A DNA stretch of 64,000 bases from Aliikangiella coralliicola (lineage in GTDB: Bacteria; Pseudomonadota; Gammaproteobacteria; Enterobacterales; Kangiellaceae). Below, piece after piece: positions 55,169 to 64,000 of the stretch. A program made the position numbers and the translations under genes. The stretch covers positions 62,001 through 126,000 of the forward strand of contig NZ_ML660172.1 of NCBI RefSeq assembly GCF_007004725.1, in the 5' to 3' direction. The notes under the pieces were generated by a model. That model worked only from the letters and a program-made list of their open reading frames with translations. It was not told the origin of the DNA and did not search any database. Positions within the stretch are counted from its first letter, which is position 1, and every line of letters begins with the position of its first letter.

Positions 55169-55315
55169 CTAATCGTCGTCTTCGTCATCAAACCCAGTTT
55201 TCGACTTATCGTAAGTGTCGGGGAATTTATATTTGTTAGCAGTTTTCAATAAAGTGATCATACCACCGACGATAAAGGCTAACACAAGTATGATAACGAT
55301 CATTGCTGTGGTCAT
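55169..55315 (-). CDS. Small membrane protein, DUF2897-like
   Basis: A 48-residue protein with one N-terminal membrane helix (about 4-24: MIVIILVLAFIVGGMITLL) and an acidic, Lys-containing tail that ends DDEDDD. It resembles the DUF2897 family of short gammaproteobacterial membrane proteins. Its ATG (55313-55315) overlaps the last base of the stop codon of the M15 peptidase gene (TAATG), and GGAG lies just upstream inside that gene, so translation is coupled to it. Function unknown. Confidence 0.7.
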   Translation of the reverse strand: MTTAMIVIILVLAFIVGGMITLLKTANKYKFPDTYDKSKTGFDDEDDD

Positions 55316-56013
55316 TAATCTGCTCCGCTAATATTACAAAAGTATTGTTGACGATAATGGTCAAGTCTTTCAATAATAAAATGCTTCTCTTTAATAACAG
55401 ATGACTCTATATGCTGTTTGCAGGCGTCATAGTCGAAACTTTCGATAATCTTGTTTGCGGTATCATGATGAGATATGTGCCATGGTTCAACTGCAACTCC
55501 CCGGCGATATTCGCGGTAAGGTCTGAAGAAACCAAAGCGAGATAAATTTTCAGACAACCACTGCTCAAGTTGATAACAGGGGCCTTTTGCTGAAAATTCC
55601 TCGGGAACAAGTTCAACCTGATGTCCCTTTTCAATCGCTTCTGTTGCAAAAATGTCCAAGTCAGTTCCCCAATGGTGGCGACTAAAACCGGGCATCGCAG
55701 ACCACAGACAGATGGCTTTATAGCGTTCGATACTCGACATTTGCGAAATATTTAATGGGCGGCCGTGGCGAGAATAAACCGGTTTGTAACCTTGCCACTT
55801 ATCATTCCAGATAGCGAGCTGTCGGTCAAAACTTCGGTAGCTACTGATTATTGATATAGCAACACCTGACCGTGCTGCTTCTGCGAGTAACTCTGTTAAC
55901 GGTTGTAAGATACTTTGGTGAACTAAAAATGGCTGGCCACCTGCGTTCTTTACTGGAAGCAGGTGAGATTCATCAATGCCGATAGATTGTTGCCAGGTTA
56001 GTTGCATGGCCAT
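55315..56013 (-). CDS. M15 family D,D-carboxypeptidase (VanY-like)
   Basis: A 232-residue zinc peptidase that trims D-Ala from peptidoglycan stem peptides or cuts related bonds. The zinc site SxHxxGxxxD is S111-H113-G116-D120 (SRHHWGTDLD), with the third ligand H179 in EPWHIS. No signal peptide is visible, unlike many VanY proteins, so it may act in the cytosol or use a non-standard route. It heads a two-gene unit with the DUF2897-like gene. Confidence 0.88.
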   Translation of the reverse strand: MAMQLTWQQSIGIDESHLLPVKNAGGQPFLVHQSILQPLTELLAEAARSGVAISIISSYRSFDRQLAIWNDKWQGYKPVYSRHGRPLNISQMSSIERYKAICLWSAMPGFSRHHWGTDLDIFATEAIEKGHQVELVPEEFSAKGPCYQLEQWLSENLSRFGFFRPYREYRRGVAVEPWHISHHDTANKIIESFDYDACKQHIESSVIKEKHFIIERLDHYRQQYFCNISGAD

Positions 56014-56149
56014 TCAATTTTTAATTTGTTTAAAAGTCGTTGAGCCAAAAATTTCATCGCTAAAATGAACAAATTTCAACATATTGAGTGTTGTTTTTGC
56101 AATCGAGCTATTTCGGTTTTTCACCGCTTAGACTAGCCAGAGCCGCAGA

Positions 56150-57304
56150 TCAGACTAAAATTTGCTTAAGCGTTAAGTAGTAAATTTCACTCAATAGTTC
56201 CAGATCATCAACCTTAACACATTCGTTCACCTGGTGAATGGTTTTATTGATTGGGCCGAGCTCGACAATTTGTGCGCCGGTTTTGGCGATAAATCGTCCG
56301 TCAGAAGTGCCACCGCTGGTTTGCGGACTGGTTTTAACTGAACATACCTGCTTTATGGCGTTAGCGACGGCGTCAATCAGATCATGGGATTCTGTCAGGA
56401 ATGGCTCGCCATTAAGTTTCCAGTCTAATTGGTAGTTGTCACAGTGTTTTTTAACCAGAGTTTCAACTTGCTGCTTAATTCGTTGGTGGCTTTGTTCGGT
56501 TGAATAACGCAGGTTAAATTCGAGTTTTACCTCTCCCGGAACAATATTAACTGCCTCGCCCGCGTTTATCTGTGTTACCTGGAGACTGGTTGGTGGAAAA
56601 TGCTCGTTGCCTTCATCCCATTTGATGTTAATCAGCTCGTCGAGAAAGTGAGCAGATCGGTGGACCGCATTATCGGCAAGGTGAGGGTAGGCAACGTGTC
56701 CCTGAATGCCTTCAATCTTGAGCCATCCCGTTAGAGAGCCTCGTCTGCCGATTTTGATGACATCGCCTAATTGCGCAGTAGATGATGGTTCACCCACGAT
56801 TGAATAATCAATCGCCTGACCGCGTTTTTGCAGTTCTTCCACCACCTTAACAGTGCCATTAATAAAAGGCCCTTCTTCATCGCTGGTAATCAAAAAGGCA
56901 ATTGACCCTTTGTGTTCCGGATGTTCTGCAACAAATCGCCTGGTTGCCGTGAGCATTGCTGCTAACGAGCCTTTCATATCCGCCGCACCGCGTCCATACA
57001 ATACGCCATCTTTAACGACGGGTTCAAAAGGCGGCGTGTGCCAGTTCTCTGATGGACCGGGGGGCACCACATCGGTATGTCCCGCAAACACAAAGCAGGG
57101 AGAGTTAGACGCTTTTTCCGGGGTTCGAATTGACCAGATATTTTGAGTATCGGCAAAATCCATATGCTCAGTATCAAACCCAAGGGCGTTTAAATATTCA
57201 GCCATAAAAGCTTGGCAGCCAGCGTCAGCAGGTGTAACCGACTGACGAGCGATCAAGTCTTTCGCGATTTCCAGTGTTGAAGCATCGAGTGATGGGTGTG
57301 ACAT
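56150..57304 (-). CDS. dapE: Succinyl-diaminopimelate desuccinylase
   Basis: DapE is the zinc enzyme that forms L,L-diaminopimelate for lysine and peptidoglycan. The 384-residue M20 protein has the metal site residues H76 and D78 in [12 protein letters not shown]109 in GRGAADMKG, and E143/E144 in SDEEGPF, with the C-terminal [11 protein letters not shown]. It is the last gene of the map-glnD-dapD-ArsC-like-dapE run, 72 bp after the ArsC-like gene. Confidence 0.96.
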   Translation of the reverse strand: MSHPSLDASTLEIAKDLIARQSVTPADAGCQAFMAEYLNALGFDTEHMDFADTQNIWSIRTPEKASNSPCFVFAGHTDVVPPGPSENWHTPPFEPVVKDGVLYGRGAADMKGSLAAMLTATRRFVAEHPEHKGSIAFLITSDEEGPFINGTVKVVEELQKRGQAIDYSIVGEPSSTAQLGDVIKIGRRGSLTGWLKIEGIQGHVAYPHLADNAVHRSAHFLDELINIKWDEGNEHFPPTSLQVTQINAGEAVNIVPGEVKLEFNLRYSTEQSHQRIKQQVETLVKKHCDNYQLDWKLNGEPFLTESHDLIDAVANAIKQVCSVKTSPQTSGGTSDGRFIAKTGAQIVELGPINKTIHQVNECVKVDDLELLSEIYYLTLKQILV

Positions 57305-57376
57305 GAAGATCCTTAATTGTATGGTTAAGAGCAGGCGACCATTGATTGTGGTTAAAATTCAGCTTTAAAGGCCTAC

Positions 57377-57730
57377 CTATAAAAAACGAGATTGCCAGTC
57401 AGACTCGTCATAACCAACACTCCAAACGCCCTGATGGAATACAACAGGCCTTTTTACCAGCGTCGGGTTTTCAATAATCAACGGGATTAAATCACTTGGT
57501 TCGGTTAACGCTTTTTGACTATCATCCAGTTTTCGCCAGGTGAGTCCACGGCGATTGATCAATTTTTTCTGATCGATCTGGGAAAACCATTCTGCGACGA
57601 CAGCTTCAGGCAAAGATTCTTTCTTAAAGTCATGAAACTCGGTGTCTAGCTGGTTTTCATTGAGCCATTTCAAGGCCTTTTTAACCGTATCACAATTTCT
57701 AATACCGTATACTTGAAGTGCGTTGCTCAT
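57377..57730 (-). CDS. yffB: ArsC/Spx-like protein (YffB family)
   Basis: A 117-residue thioredoxin-fold protein with the motif YGIRNCDTVKKALKWL, where the single Cys at residue 14 replaces the CX2C of thioredoxin. It is the YffB branch of the ArsC/Spx family. The E. coli homologue also sits beside dapE. The role is unknown; binding glutathione has been proposed. It is 14 bp after dapD and 72 bp before dapE. Confidence 0.9.
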   Translation of the reverse strand: MSNALQVYGIRNCDTVKKALKWLNENQLDTEFHDFKKESLPEAVVAEWFSQIDQKKLINRRGLTWRKLDDSQKALTEPSDLIPLIIENPTLVKRPVVFHQGVWSVGYDESDWQSRFL

Positions 57731-57744
57731 AGATTGGCTCCAGA

Positions 57745-58569
57745 TTAGTCGATGGTTCGAAGTAGCTCGTTAACAGAGGTTTTAGAGCGAGTTTTTTCGT
57801 CAACTTGTTTAACAATCACTGCACAAGCCAGACTATAACTACCATCTTCTGAAGGCAAGCTTCCGGGAACCACAACAGAACCAGCTGGCACTCTGCCATA
57901 ACTGATTTCGCCAGTTTCACGGTTATAAATTCGAGTGCTTTGACCAATAAATACACCCATTGAAATGACACTGCCTTTTTCAACGATCACACCTTCGACC
58001 ACTTCACTGCGCGCGCCGATAAAGCAATCGTCTTCAATAATAGTCGGGCTGGCCTGCAATGGTTCGAGCACACCACCAATTCCGACTCCGCCAGATAGGT
58101 GAACATTTTTTCCTATTTGCGCGCAAGAGCCAACCGTTGCCCAGGTATCAACCATAGTACCTTCGTCAATGTAGGCACCAATATTGGTGTAGCTTGGCAT
58201 TAATACGACGTTAGGGGCTACGTAACAACCGTTTCTAACAACGGCTTGAGGCACTACTCGAACGCCCATTTGTGAAAATTCTTGTGAAGAAGTATTGGCA
58301 AATTTGAGCGGAACCTTGTCATAAAAATTAGTATGACCGGCGTCAATCACTTGATTGTCAAGAATTCTAAAAGAAAGCAATACTGCTTTTTTGGCCCACT
58401 CGTTAACGTGCCAGCCATCAGCGGTCGGTTCCGCAACTCTTAGCTCGCCTTTATCGAGCAGGCTGATAGTCGTTTGAACCGCTTCTGCCACCTCTGGCGA
58501 TACGTTAGTCGGGGTAATTTCTGCTCTGGCGTCGAATGCTTGTTCGATAGTTTGAATAAGTTGATTCAT
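57745..58569 (-). CDS. dapD: Tetrahydrodipicolinate N-succinyltransferase
   Basis: DapD transfers succinyl from succinyl-CoA to tetrahydrodipicolinate in diaminopimelate synthesis. The 274-residue length is exactly usual. The hexapeptide repeat left-handed helix begins around 100, with [35 protein letters not shown]-like turns, and GGVLEPLQ is typical. It is 15 bp after glnD and the same order is found in E. coli and many relatives. Confidence 0.97.
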   Translation of the reverse strand: MNQLIQTIEQAFDARAEITPTNVSPEVAEAVQTTISLLDKGELRVAEPTADGWHVNEWAKKAVLLSFRILDNQVIDAGHTNFYDKVPLKFANTSSQEFSQMGVRVVPQAVVRNGCYVAPNVVLMPSYTNIGAYIDEGTMVDTWATVGSCAQIGKNVHLSGGVGIGGVLEPLQASPTIIEDDCFIGARSEVVEGVIVEKGSVISMGVFIGQSTRIYNRETGEISYGRVPAGSVVVPGSLPSEDGSYSLACAVIVKQVDEKTRSKTSVNELLRTID

Positions 58570-58584
58570 GATTGTTTGAGTTTC

Positions 58585-61242
58585 CTATTTATCAAGACGC
58601 CGTTTAATTTCACGGCGAATTTTTTCGTGTTGTTTTTCATCAGTAATAGGTGAGTTGTTTCTATGACTGATAATAAAAGTATCTTCTACTTTTTCACCTA
58701 AGGTTGTGATGCGCGCATCGTGTAATTTAGTGTGAGTTGTTTTGAACGCTTCACCAACCATTGCCAAAAGTCCTGGTTGATCTCGCGTAGTTAATTCAAG
58801 CCGTGTGTAGCCGCTATATTCGTCAGCAACAAAGTCTACCTGGGTTGGTATATTAAAGTACTTGAATTGCCTTGGTAGTCGTCGTTGAACCGATAAATTG
58901 GCTGACTCGATATGCGTCGCATTATGGATTATCGCTTGCTTGATTTGCTGTTTAATCTGTTTGTCCTTCAGCGCATTTCCTTGTTCGTCTAAGACGAAAA
59001 AACTGTCATAACAATAACCATTTTTGTCGGTGTAAATATTTGCCGCCTGAATACTCAACCCTCGTTGATTTAGTGTAGCGGTCAACGCGGCGAACAAATT
59101 TTCTTTGTCTTCACCATAAACGAATACTTCGCTGCCGCTTCGATGTGGCGTTGTTTTTATACCCACAACAAAGTTTCCTTCGCTTGAGTTGTTAAGTATC
59201 TTTTGAGTTTGCCAGGCGACTGCTTGTGGCGACCGTTTTGAAAAATAAATATCGTCTAAATGCTGCCATAAGTTTTCAATTGACTCGCTTGAGATACCTT
59301 GCTCTAACAAAATATTTTTAGCGATTAATTGATTGTCTTTCCACGCGCGATCGATATCAGACTCTCTCTGTTGCAGGTAAGCTAAAGTGTTCAGATAAAG
59401 ATCTTTTAGCAGCGAATCTTTCCACGAATTCCAAAGGCTATTACTCGTCGCTCTGATATCTGCAACGGTTAAAATGTAAAGGAGTTCTAATCGTTTTTGA
59501 TCACCAACCAATTGAGCGAAATTTTTAATCACTTTTGGATCGGATATGTCGCGTTTTTGTGCGATTAATGACATCAGTAAATGGTTAGCCACCAACCATT
59601 CAACAATGGCGCCATGTTGCGGGTTGAGTTTGTGTTGTCGACAAAAATTTCCCGCGTCTTGTGCGCCGAGTTCACTATGATCTCCGCCGCGGCCTTTCGC
59701 GATGTCATGAAACAAACCGGCTAGAAAAATGATTTCAGGATTCTCTTGGCGCTGCATAATCTCACTGCACAGGGGAAATGCGTCACTCTGTTCAGGATCG
59801 GCAAAATCACTCAAGTTTTTTAGTAGAAAAAGTGTGTGCTCATCGACCGTGTAATTATGAAACATATCATATTGCATTTGGCCGGTGATCCGCTGAAAAG
59901 GTTCCAGATAATCAGCAAGAACGCCGCTTCTTTTCATCAGAAACATCGCGCGCGACGAAGTATGCAGAATATGCCAGAATTCCACAAATAACTGTTTGTT
60001 ATCGGCATTCTTACGAAAAGACGACGTTATTTTATACCTTGCTGCCCGTATCGCCCTTAAGGTTGAGGCAGTGATCCCTTTTATTGAGGGGTCTTTGGCG
60101 ACGTGTTGAAATACCCTCAAAAGTTGAGTGGGTTTTTTGACGAAAATTCTTGGTTCGATCGCGTCTACCCGCTGGTTAACAATCTGGAAATCTTGATCAA
60201 GCGGTACGATAGAAACAGGTGCATCATCGCGGTTAACATTTTCTTCCAAAACTTGTAGTAGAATATCAGAAATATTCCGAATAACGAGCGCTGCGCGATA
60301 GTAGCGTTTCATCATTTTTTCGACGGCTAAACTGTGTTGACTATCCTTATAGCCCATCATTTTTGCGGTGCTTTTTTGGTAGTCAAACAATAGGCGATCT
60401 TCAGTTTTCCCACTAACCAGATGAAGTGCAAAGCGAACCCGCCAGATAAATAATTGGCACTTAACGAGTGAGTAGTATTCCTTTTTGGTTATCAAGTTTT
60501 GACGAATGAGCTGATCCAGCGTTTTTGGGTAGTAAATACGTTGTGCAACCCAACTAATTAAGTGAATATCTCGGAGCCCACCGGGACTTGATTTTATGTT
60601 CGGCTCTAAATCAAAAGATGAACCATCAAATTTTTTATAACGAGCTTTTTGTTCTGCCGTTTTCGCCTCAAAAAATGCTTTCGCGTCCCAGATTTTGTCT
60701 GGCGAAGATTTTCGTTTAAGTTTGTCGAACAGAAATTGATTGCCGACCAACAAACGAGACTCCATGATGTTGGTGGCGATTGTGACATCTTGCCTGGCAA
60801 TTTCGATGCATTGGTCAAGAGTCCGAACTGAGTGTCCTACTTTGAGACGGCAATCCCAAAGTAAAGAAATCAGATTTTCCAAGGATGCTTTTTGTTCTGG
60901 CAGAAGTTCGTTTTCACTGAGAACTAACAGGTCGATATCTGAATGAGGGTGTAGCTCTCCGCGGCCGTATCCGCCCACTGCTATTAACGCTAAATGATCG
61001 TCCAGGCCAAGGCGTTGCCACAAGGCAATAAGCATTTTATCGATGTGTCGTGCACGTGCGCGGACCAGGTTGCGCACGTTAGTACCCGCTTTAAATTCGT
61101 TAACAAGGTAGGCTGAGGAAGTTTCCAGGTAGGCTTTTAAATTCGCCAGAGACTGCTCCACGGTTTTTTCGGTTTGTTCAAAAGCCAGCAATGCGGATAA
61201 CTGAGAACCTATGGAGGCACTTGGCTGGCTTTGCTTCATCAA
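58585..61242 (-). CDS. glnD: Bifunctional uridylyltransferase/uridylyl-removing enzyme (PII control)
   Basis: GlnD modifies the PII protein with UMP when glutamine is low and removes it when high. The 885-residue protein has the nucleotidyltransferase motif GGYGRGELHPHSDIDLLVL (90-108) with D102/D104, the HD domain with FHDIAKGRGGDH (511-522), and two ACT domains (about 695-760 and 810-870) that sense glutamine. All are intact. It is 34 bp after map in the conserved map-glnD-dapD order. Confidence 0.97.
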   Translation of the reverse strand: MMKQSQPSASIGSQLSALLAFEQTEKTVEQSLANLKAYLETSSAYLVNEFKAGTNVRNLVRARARHIDKMLIALWQRLGLDDHLALIAVGGYGRGELHPHSDIDLLVLSENELLPEQKASLENLISLLWDCRLKVGHSVRTLDQCIEIARQDVTIATNIMESRLLVGNQFLFDKLKRKSSPDKIWDAKAFFEAKTAEQKARYKKFDGSSFDLEPNIKSSPGGLRDIHLISWVAQRIYYPKTLDQLIRQNLITKKEYYSLVKCQLFIWRVRFALHLVSGKTEDRLLFDYQKSTAKMMGYKDSQHSLAVEKMMKRYYRAALVIRNISDILLQVLEENVNRDDAPVSIVPLDQDFQIVNQRVDAIEPRIFVKKPTQLLRVFQHVAKDPSIKGITASTLRAIRAARYKITSSFRKNADNKQLFVEFWHILHTSSRAMFLMKRSGVLADYLEPFQRITGQMQYDMFHNYTVDEHTLFLLKNLSDFADPEQSDAFPLCSEIMQRQENPEIIFLAGLFHDIAKGRGGDHSELGAQDAGNFCRQHKLNPQHGAIVEWLVANHLLMSLIAQKRDISDPKVIKNFAQLVGDQKRLELLYILTVADIRATSNSLWNSWKDSLLKDLYLNTLAYLQQRESDIDRAWKDNQLIAKNILLEQGISSESIENLWQHLDDIYFSKRSPQAVAWQTQKILNNSSEGNFVVGIKTTPHRSGSEVFVYGEDKENLFAALTATLNQRGLSIQAANIYTDKNGYCYDSFFVLDEQGNALKDKQIKQQIKQAIIHNATHIESANLSVQRRLPRQFKYFNIPTQVDFVADEYSGYTRLELTTRDQPGLLAMVGEAFKTTHTKLHDARITTLGEKVEDTFIISHRNNSPITDEKQHEKIRREIKRRLDK

Positions 61243-61276
61243 AAATTCCGCAGGGTTAGGATTCGATTAGAATAAA

Positions 61277-62044
61277 TTAGATAGTTTCGTCAGGTCGTCT
61301 GGTTAATACTTCAACACCGTCGCTAGTGACTAACAAAGTATGCTCCCATTGAGCGGATAGGCTTTTGTCTTTGGTGACAACTGTCCATTCGTCTTTTAGT
61401 AATCTCGAGTGGCGTTTACCGGCATTAATCATTGGTTCGATAGTGAAGGTCATGCCTTCTTTGAGTATTTCGCCGGTTCCTGGCTTTCCATAATGCAGAA
61501 CTTGTGGTTCTTCGTGGAATACTTCACCGATGCCATGTCCGCAATACTCGCGCACAACTGAAAAACGATTAGCATGGGCGTGATTGGCTATCGCATGACC
61601 GATATCGCCCAAGTGAACCCCGGGCTTAACCATCTTAATACCGATATACAAACATTCTTGTGCGACACGCGTTAATTTTTCAGCCAGAATTGACGGTTTA
61701 CCAACGAAAAACATTTTCGAGGTATCACCGTGAAATCCATCTTTAATGACTGTAACGTCAATATTAATAATATCCCCGTCGCGCAGCTTTTTGTCAGCCG
61801 GTATACCATGACAGATAACGTGATTGACCGATGTGCAAATTGATTTGGGAAATCCGTTGTAATTCAAAGGTGCAGGTATTGCTTGCTGTTCATTAACAAT
61901 GTAGTTGTGACAGATTTGATTGAGTTCTTCGGTAGTAACGCCTTTTTTTACATAAGGCGTAATCATTTCAAGAACCTCGGATGCCAACTTTCCGGCAACA
62001 CGCATTTTTTCAATTTGTTCAGCACTTTTGATAACGGTGGACAT
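61277..62044 (-). CDS. map: Methionine aminopeptidase, type I
   Basis: Removes the initiator Met from nascent proteins. The 255-residue protein shows the metal ligands in order: D in NIDVTVIKDG, D in HGDTSKMF, H in YCGHGIGEVFHEEP, E in FTIEPMI and E in WEHTLLV. In E. coli map is divergent from rpsB-tsf; here the divergent neighbour is an unrelated FAD oxidoreductase gene, so the ribosomal genes are not at this spot. The 300-bp divergent region shows no clear consensus promoter. Confidence 0.97.
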   Translation of the reverse strand: MSTVIKSAEQIEKMRVAGKLASEVLEMITPYVKKGVTTEELNQICHNYIVNEQQAIPAPLNYNGFPKSICTSVNHVICHGIPADKKLRDGDIINIDVTVIKDGFHGDTSKMFFVGKPSILAEKLTRVAQECLYIGIKMVKPGVHLGDIGHAIANHAHANRFSVVREYCGHGIGEVFHEEPQVLHYGKPGTGEILKEGMTFTIEPMINAGKRHSRLLKDEWTVVTKDKSLSAQWEHTLLVTSDGVEVLTRRPDETI

Positions 62045-62342
62045 GCAGTTTCTCTGATTAATACTTTAGATACCGCATTTTACTGAATTTAACTGGAATT
62101 GGAATAGTTAACCCGTGCCTGGGGTCGCTATTCTTATCTGCGACCAGTGTTTATTAGCCTGGAACAGAGACATTTCTAACGCCCGGGTAGCGGAGTTTTC
62201 CTTTGTTTATTCGACAGGTTTTTCCGGTTTATCGCCAATGGAGGAATATTGATGTGCCAGATTGCTAATTACAGCAAGGTATATTCTCCGATTTAATGTT
62301 AGCATTGCATCAAATATTTATTTCGATTTGAGTTAAGTAATA

Positions 62343-63677
62343 ATGCAACAACAAGACTTTTCTCGACAGAGCAACGAGCAAAGTGCTTATCCGCCAAGCT
62401 ATTACGCTGCAACAATTAATGATACCGACGTTTTTCCATATCTAGATCGCGATATTGAAGTTGAAACTTGTATCGTGGGCGGGGGATATGCTGGCCTGAT
62501 GACCGCTTTAGGGTTGATTGAAAGGGGATATACCAAAATTGCGATATTGGAACGAAACAAAGTCGGTTGGGGAGCTTCGGGCAGAAATGGCGGTTTTGTT
62601 TTTGGCGGTTATTCACTGGGTCCGAGGAAGTTAGTTAAACAAGTGGGCGAAGAGAATGCCAAGAACCTCTATCAATTGACGCAATCGGCCGTTGAACTCA
62701 TCAGGAAAAGAGTCCATCAATATCATATCGACTGTGATCTTGTAGACGAAGGCGTTATCTGGGCAAACTGGTTTAAAGACCAATCATTGTTAAAAAACGA
62801 ACAAGCTTTTATGAAAGAGAAGTTTGCCGTTGATTGGCGTTATTTATCGCCTAAACAGCTTTCCTCAATTGTTAATTCGGAGCGATATCACGGCGGGCTT
62901 TTTGAGCCAAATGCGATGCATTTTCACCCACTTAACTATGCTCGGGGAGTGGCTCATCAGATTGATAATACACAGGCTCAAATATACGAAAATACTGAAG
63001 TGATTGATGTCCAATATTCGTCGTCAGGTGCTGACGATGAAAAGCTGGTAATTACAGCAAATGCTAAGGTTCGTTGTAAAAATATTGTGCTCGCAGGTGG
63101 TGGTTATCTGGGTAAGCTTTGTCCGCCGGTTGCAAACTCGGTGTTACCGATCGCCACCTATGTTATGGCTACAGAGCCGCTTGGTGAGCGGCTGACTGAG
63201 TGTCTTAGATCTCATGCCGCAATTTATGATACCCGATTTGCGTTTGATTATTATCGTCCACTCAAAGATGGTCGCATTTTATGGGGAGGAAGGGTCAGCG
63301 CGAAAACTCGAACACCACGCAACCTGGCAAAACAACTAACTCGAGATTTGTGCAAAGTGTTCCCACAACTATCTGGTGTTAATGTTGATTTTGTCTGGGA
63401 TGGCTGGATGTCCTACGCCCGTCATCAAATGGCACAAATTGGACAACTCGCCCCTGGCGTATGGTATGGGGTTGGGTTTGGGGGTCACGGTGTAGCGCCG
63501 ACGACCACCGCCGGCGAAATACTCGCTGACGCGATTGCTAACAATAGTGAGCAATATCGTCAATTTCAGCCCTGGGGACTTCCCTGGAACGGCGGTCCTT
63601 TTGGACCTGTGGCTGCGCAGATGAGCTATTGGTGGTATCAGCTAAATGACTGGTTTAAAGAGCGACTTGGCAAATAA
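62343..63677 (+). CDS. FAD-dependent oxidoreductase, DAO/PuuB-like
   Basis: A 444-residue flavoenzyme of the D-amino acid oxidase family. The FAD-binding motif is VGGGYAG (45-51), followed by WGASGRNGGF (about 78-87), and a C-terminal FGGHGVAPTTTAGEI. The closest named types are gamma-glutamylputrescine oxidase (PuuB) and relatives that oxidise amines or amino acids. No polyamine genes are visible nearby, so the substrate is not assigned. No Shine-Dalgarno stands before the ATG. It is divergent from map and convergent with the gene at the window's end. Confidence 0.85.
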   Translation: MQQQDFSRQSNEQSAYPPSYYAATINDTDVFPYLDRDIEVETCIVGGGYAGLMTALGLIERGYTKIAILERNKVGWGASGRNGGFVFGGYSLGPRKLVKQVGEENAKNLYQLTQSAVELIRKRVHQYHIDCDLVDEGVIWANWFKDQSLLKNEQAFMKEKFAVDWRYLSPKQLSSIVNSERYHGGLFEPNAMHFHPLNYARGVAHQIDNTQAQIYENTEVIDVQYSSSGADDEKLVITANAKVRCKNIVLAGGGYLGKLCPPVANSVLPIATYVMATEPLGERLTECLRSHAAIYDTRFAFDYYRPLKDGRILWGGRVSAKTRTPRNLAKQLTRDLCKVFPQLSGVNVDFVWDGWMSYARHQMAQIGQLAPGVWYGVGFGGHGVAPTTTAGEILADAIANNSEQYRQFQPWGLPWNGGPFGPVAAQMSYWWYQLNDWFKERLGK

Positions 63678-63684
63678 CACGATG

Positions 63685-64000
63685 CTAAAAACGCCACTGA
63701 GCCAATTCTTCCATATTGTTCACTACAATTTGTTGAATCAGTGGATTTTCATGGGGCGTTTGGTAATCGAGTTTAAGCAACTGTAAAAAATAAGTGACCA
63801 GAGCGCCGCGTAGTTGAAAGTCACGCTGGTTGTCTTTCATGGAATAGTCTCTTGCAATAATTGACTGTTGGTGTGGGTTAAGTCGCGGATCAGGAGAAAT
63901 ACTCACGGCAACCTGAGTGCTCCAGGCAACATCTTGTTCGATCGTGTTGTTGCTGGTGCCTTCGAGATCATAGACTTCGACAATTCTTGATAGCACAAAA
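63685..64000 (-). CDS. C-terminal part of an unidentified gene cut by the window end
   Basis: About 105 residues of a minus-strand open frame that runs off the right edge; a GTG at 63996 is more likely an internal Val than a start. The visible part is acidic and mixed helix/strand with no recognised domain, and ends MEELAQWRF. It is 8 bp from the convergent FAD oxidoreductase gene. No function is claimed. Confidence 0.5.
   Translation of the reverse strand, partial: FVLSRIVEVYDLEGTSNNTIEQDVAWSTQVAVSISPDPRLNPHQQSIIARDYSMKDNQRDFQLRGALVTYFLQLLKLDYQTPHENPLIQQIVVNNMEELAQWRF

Noticed and set aside
1-64000. tRNA or rRNA genes
   Set aside because: No cloverleaf with a GTTCRA-type arm and acceptor stem was found by eye, and no rRNA-like conserved stretch is present; a covariance search would be the decisive test.

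Overview
The window is an ordinary, gene-dense stretch of a moderately AT-rich gammaproteobacterial chromosome. Several gene neighbourhoods match those of E. coli: rpsF-rpsR-rplI then dnaB-alr, map-glnD-dapD, an ArsC-like gene beside dapE, mpl-ubiX, and yadG-yadH. Together with secreted subtilases, GlyGly-CTERM sorting, a pyrophosphate-dependent phosphofructokinase and a membrane pyrophosphatase, this suggests a marine, proteolytic heterotroph, perhaps related to Kangiella/Aliikangiella. That placement is inference; no rRNA, tRNA, phage, IS or CRISPR was seen.

Layout. 1-9.1 kb: tail of an upstream gene, a secreted S8 protease with PKD and chitin-binding-type modules, a 1391-residue hybrid two-component regulator, and a secreted YtcJ-like amidohydrolase. 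9.4-17.5 kb: bioA, the ribosomal operon, dnaB, alr, yjbQ and a chemoreceptor. 17.7-18.4 kb: a tandem array of palindrome-ended repeats with no coding capacity. 18.4-19.6 kb: two paralogous small secreted proteins (DUF3718-like). 19.9-28.8 kb: dusA, pspA-pspC, a copper chaperone, DUF2333, an ECF sigma factor with a probable membrane anti-sigma protein and a DUF4097 protein, and a membrane TPR protein. 28.9-35.4 kb: three pyrophosphate enzymes (ppa, hppA, PPi-phosphofructokinase) within 6.5 kb, interspersed with an Hpt/degenerate HD protein and a TonB-like protein. 35.7-39.2 kb: a large S8 protease with a GlyGly-CTERM tail. 39.6-51.3 kb: mpl-ubiX, yadG-yadH, a pseudouridine synthase, a lone receiver protein convergent with a kinase that has lost its phospho-accepting His, panE, ampG, and a second ABC exporter. 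51.4-56 kb: an outer-membrane barrel, a lipoprotein, rlmG, a CheY-like protein, an M15 peptidase and a 48-residue DUF2897-like gene. 56.1-64 kb: the dapE/ArsC-like/dapD/glnD/map operon, an FAD oxidoreductase and a gene cut by the window end.

How the genes work together. mpl, ampG, alr, dapD, dapE and the M15 peptidase all serve peptidoglycan synthesis or recycling. ppa, hppA and the phosphofructokinase bear on how the cell uses pyrophosphate. The sigma/anti-sigma/DUF4097 set is a likely envelope-stress module beside the Psp genes. The items that most deserve a second look are a candidate structured RNA leader upstream of hppA, the pseudo-histidine kinase, the repeat array and the pyrophosphate gene group. 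I found no obvious defence island or wholly new multi-gene system.
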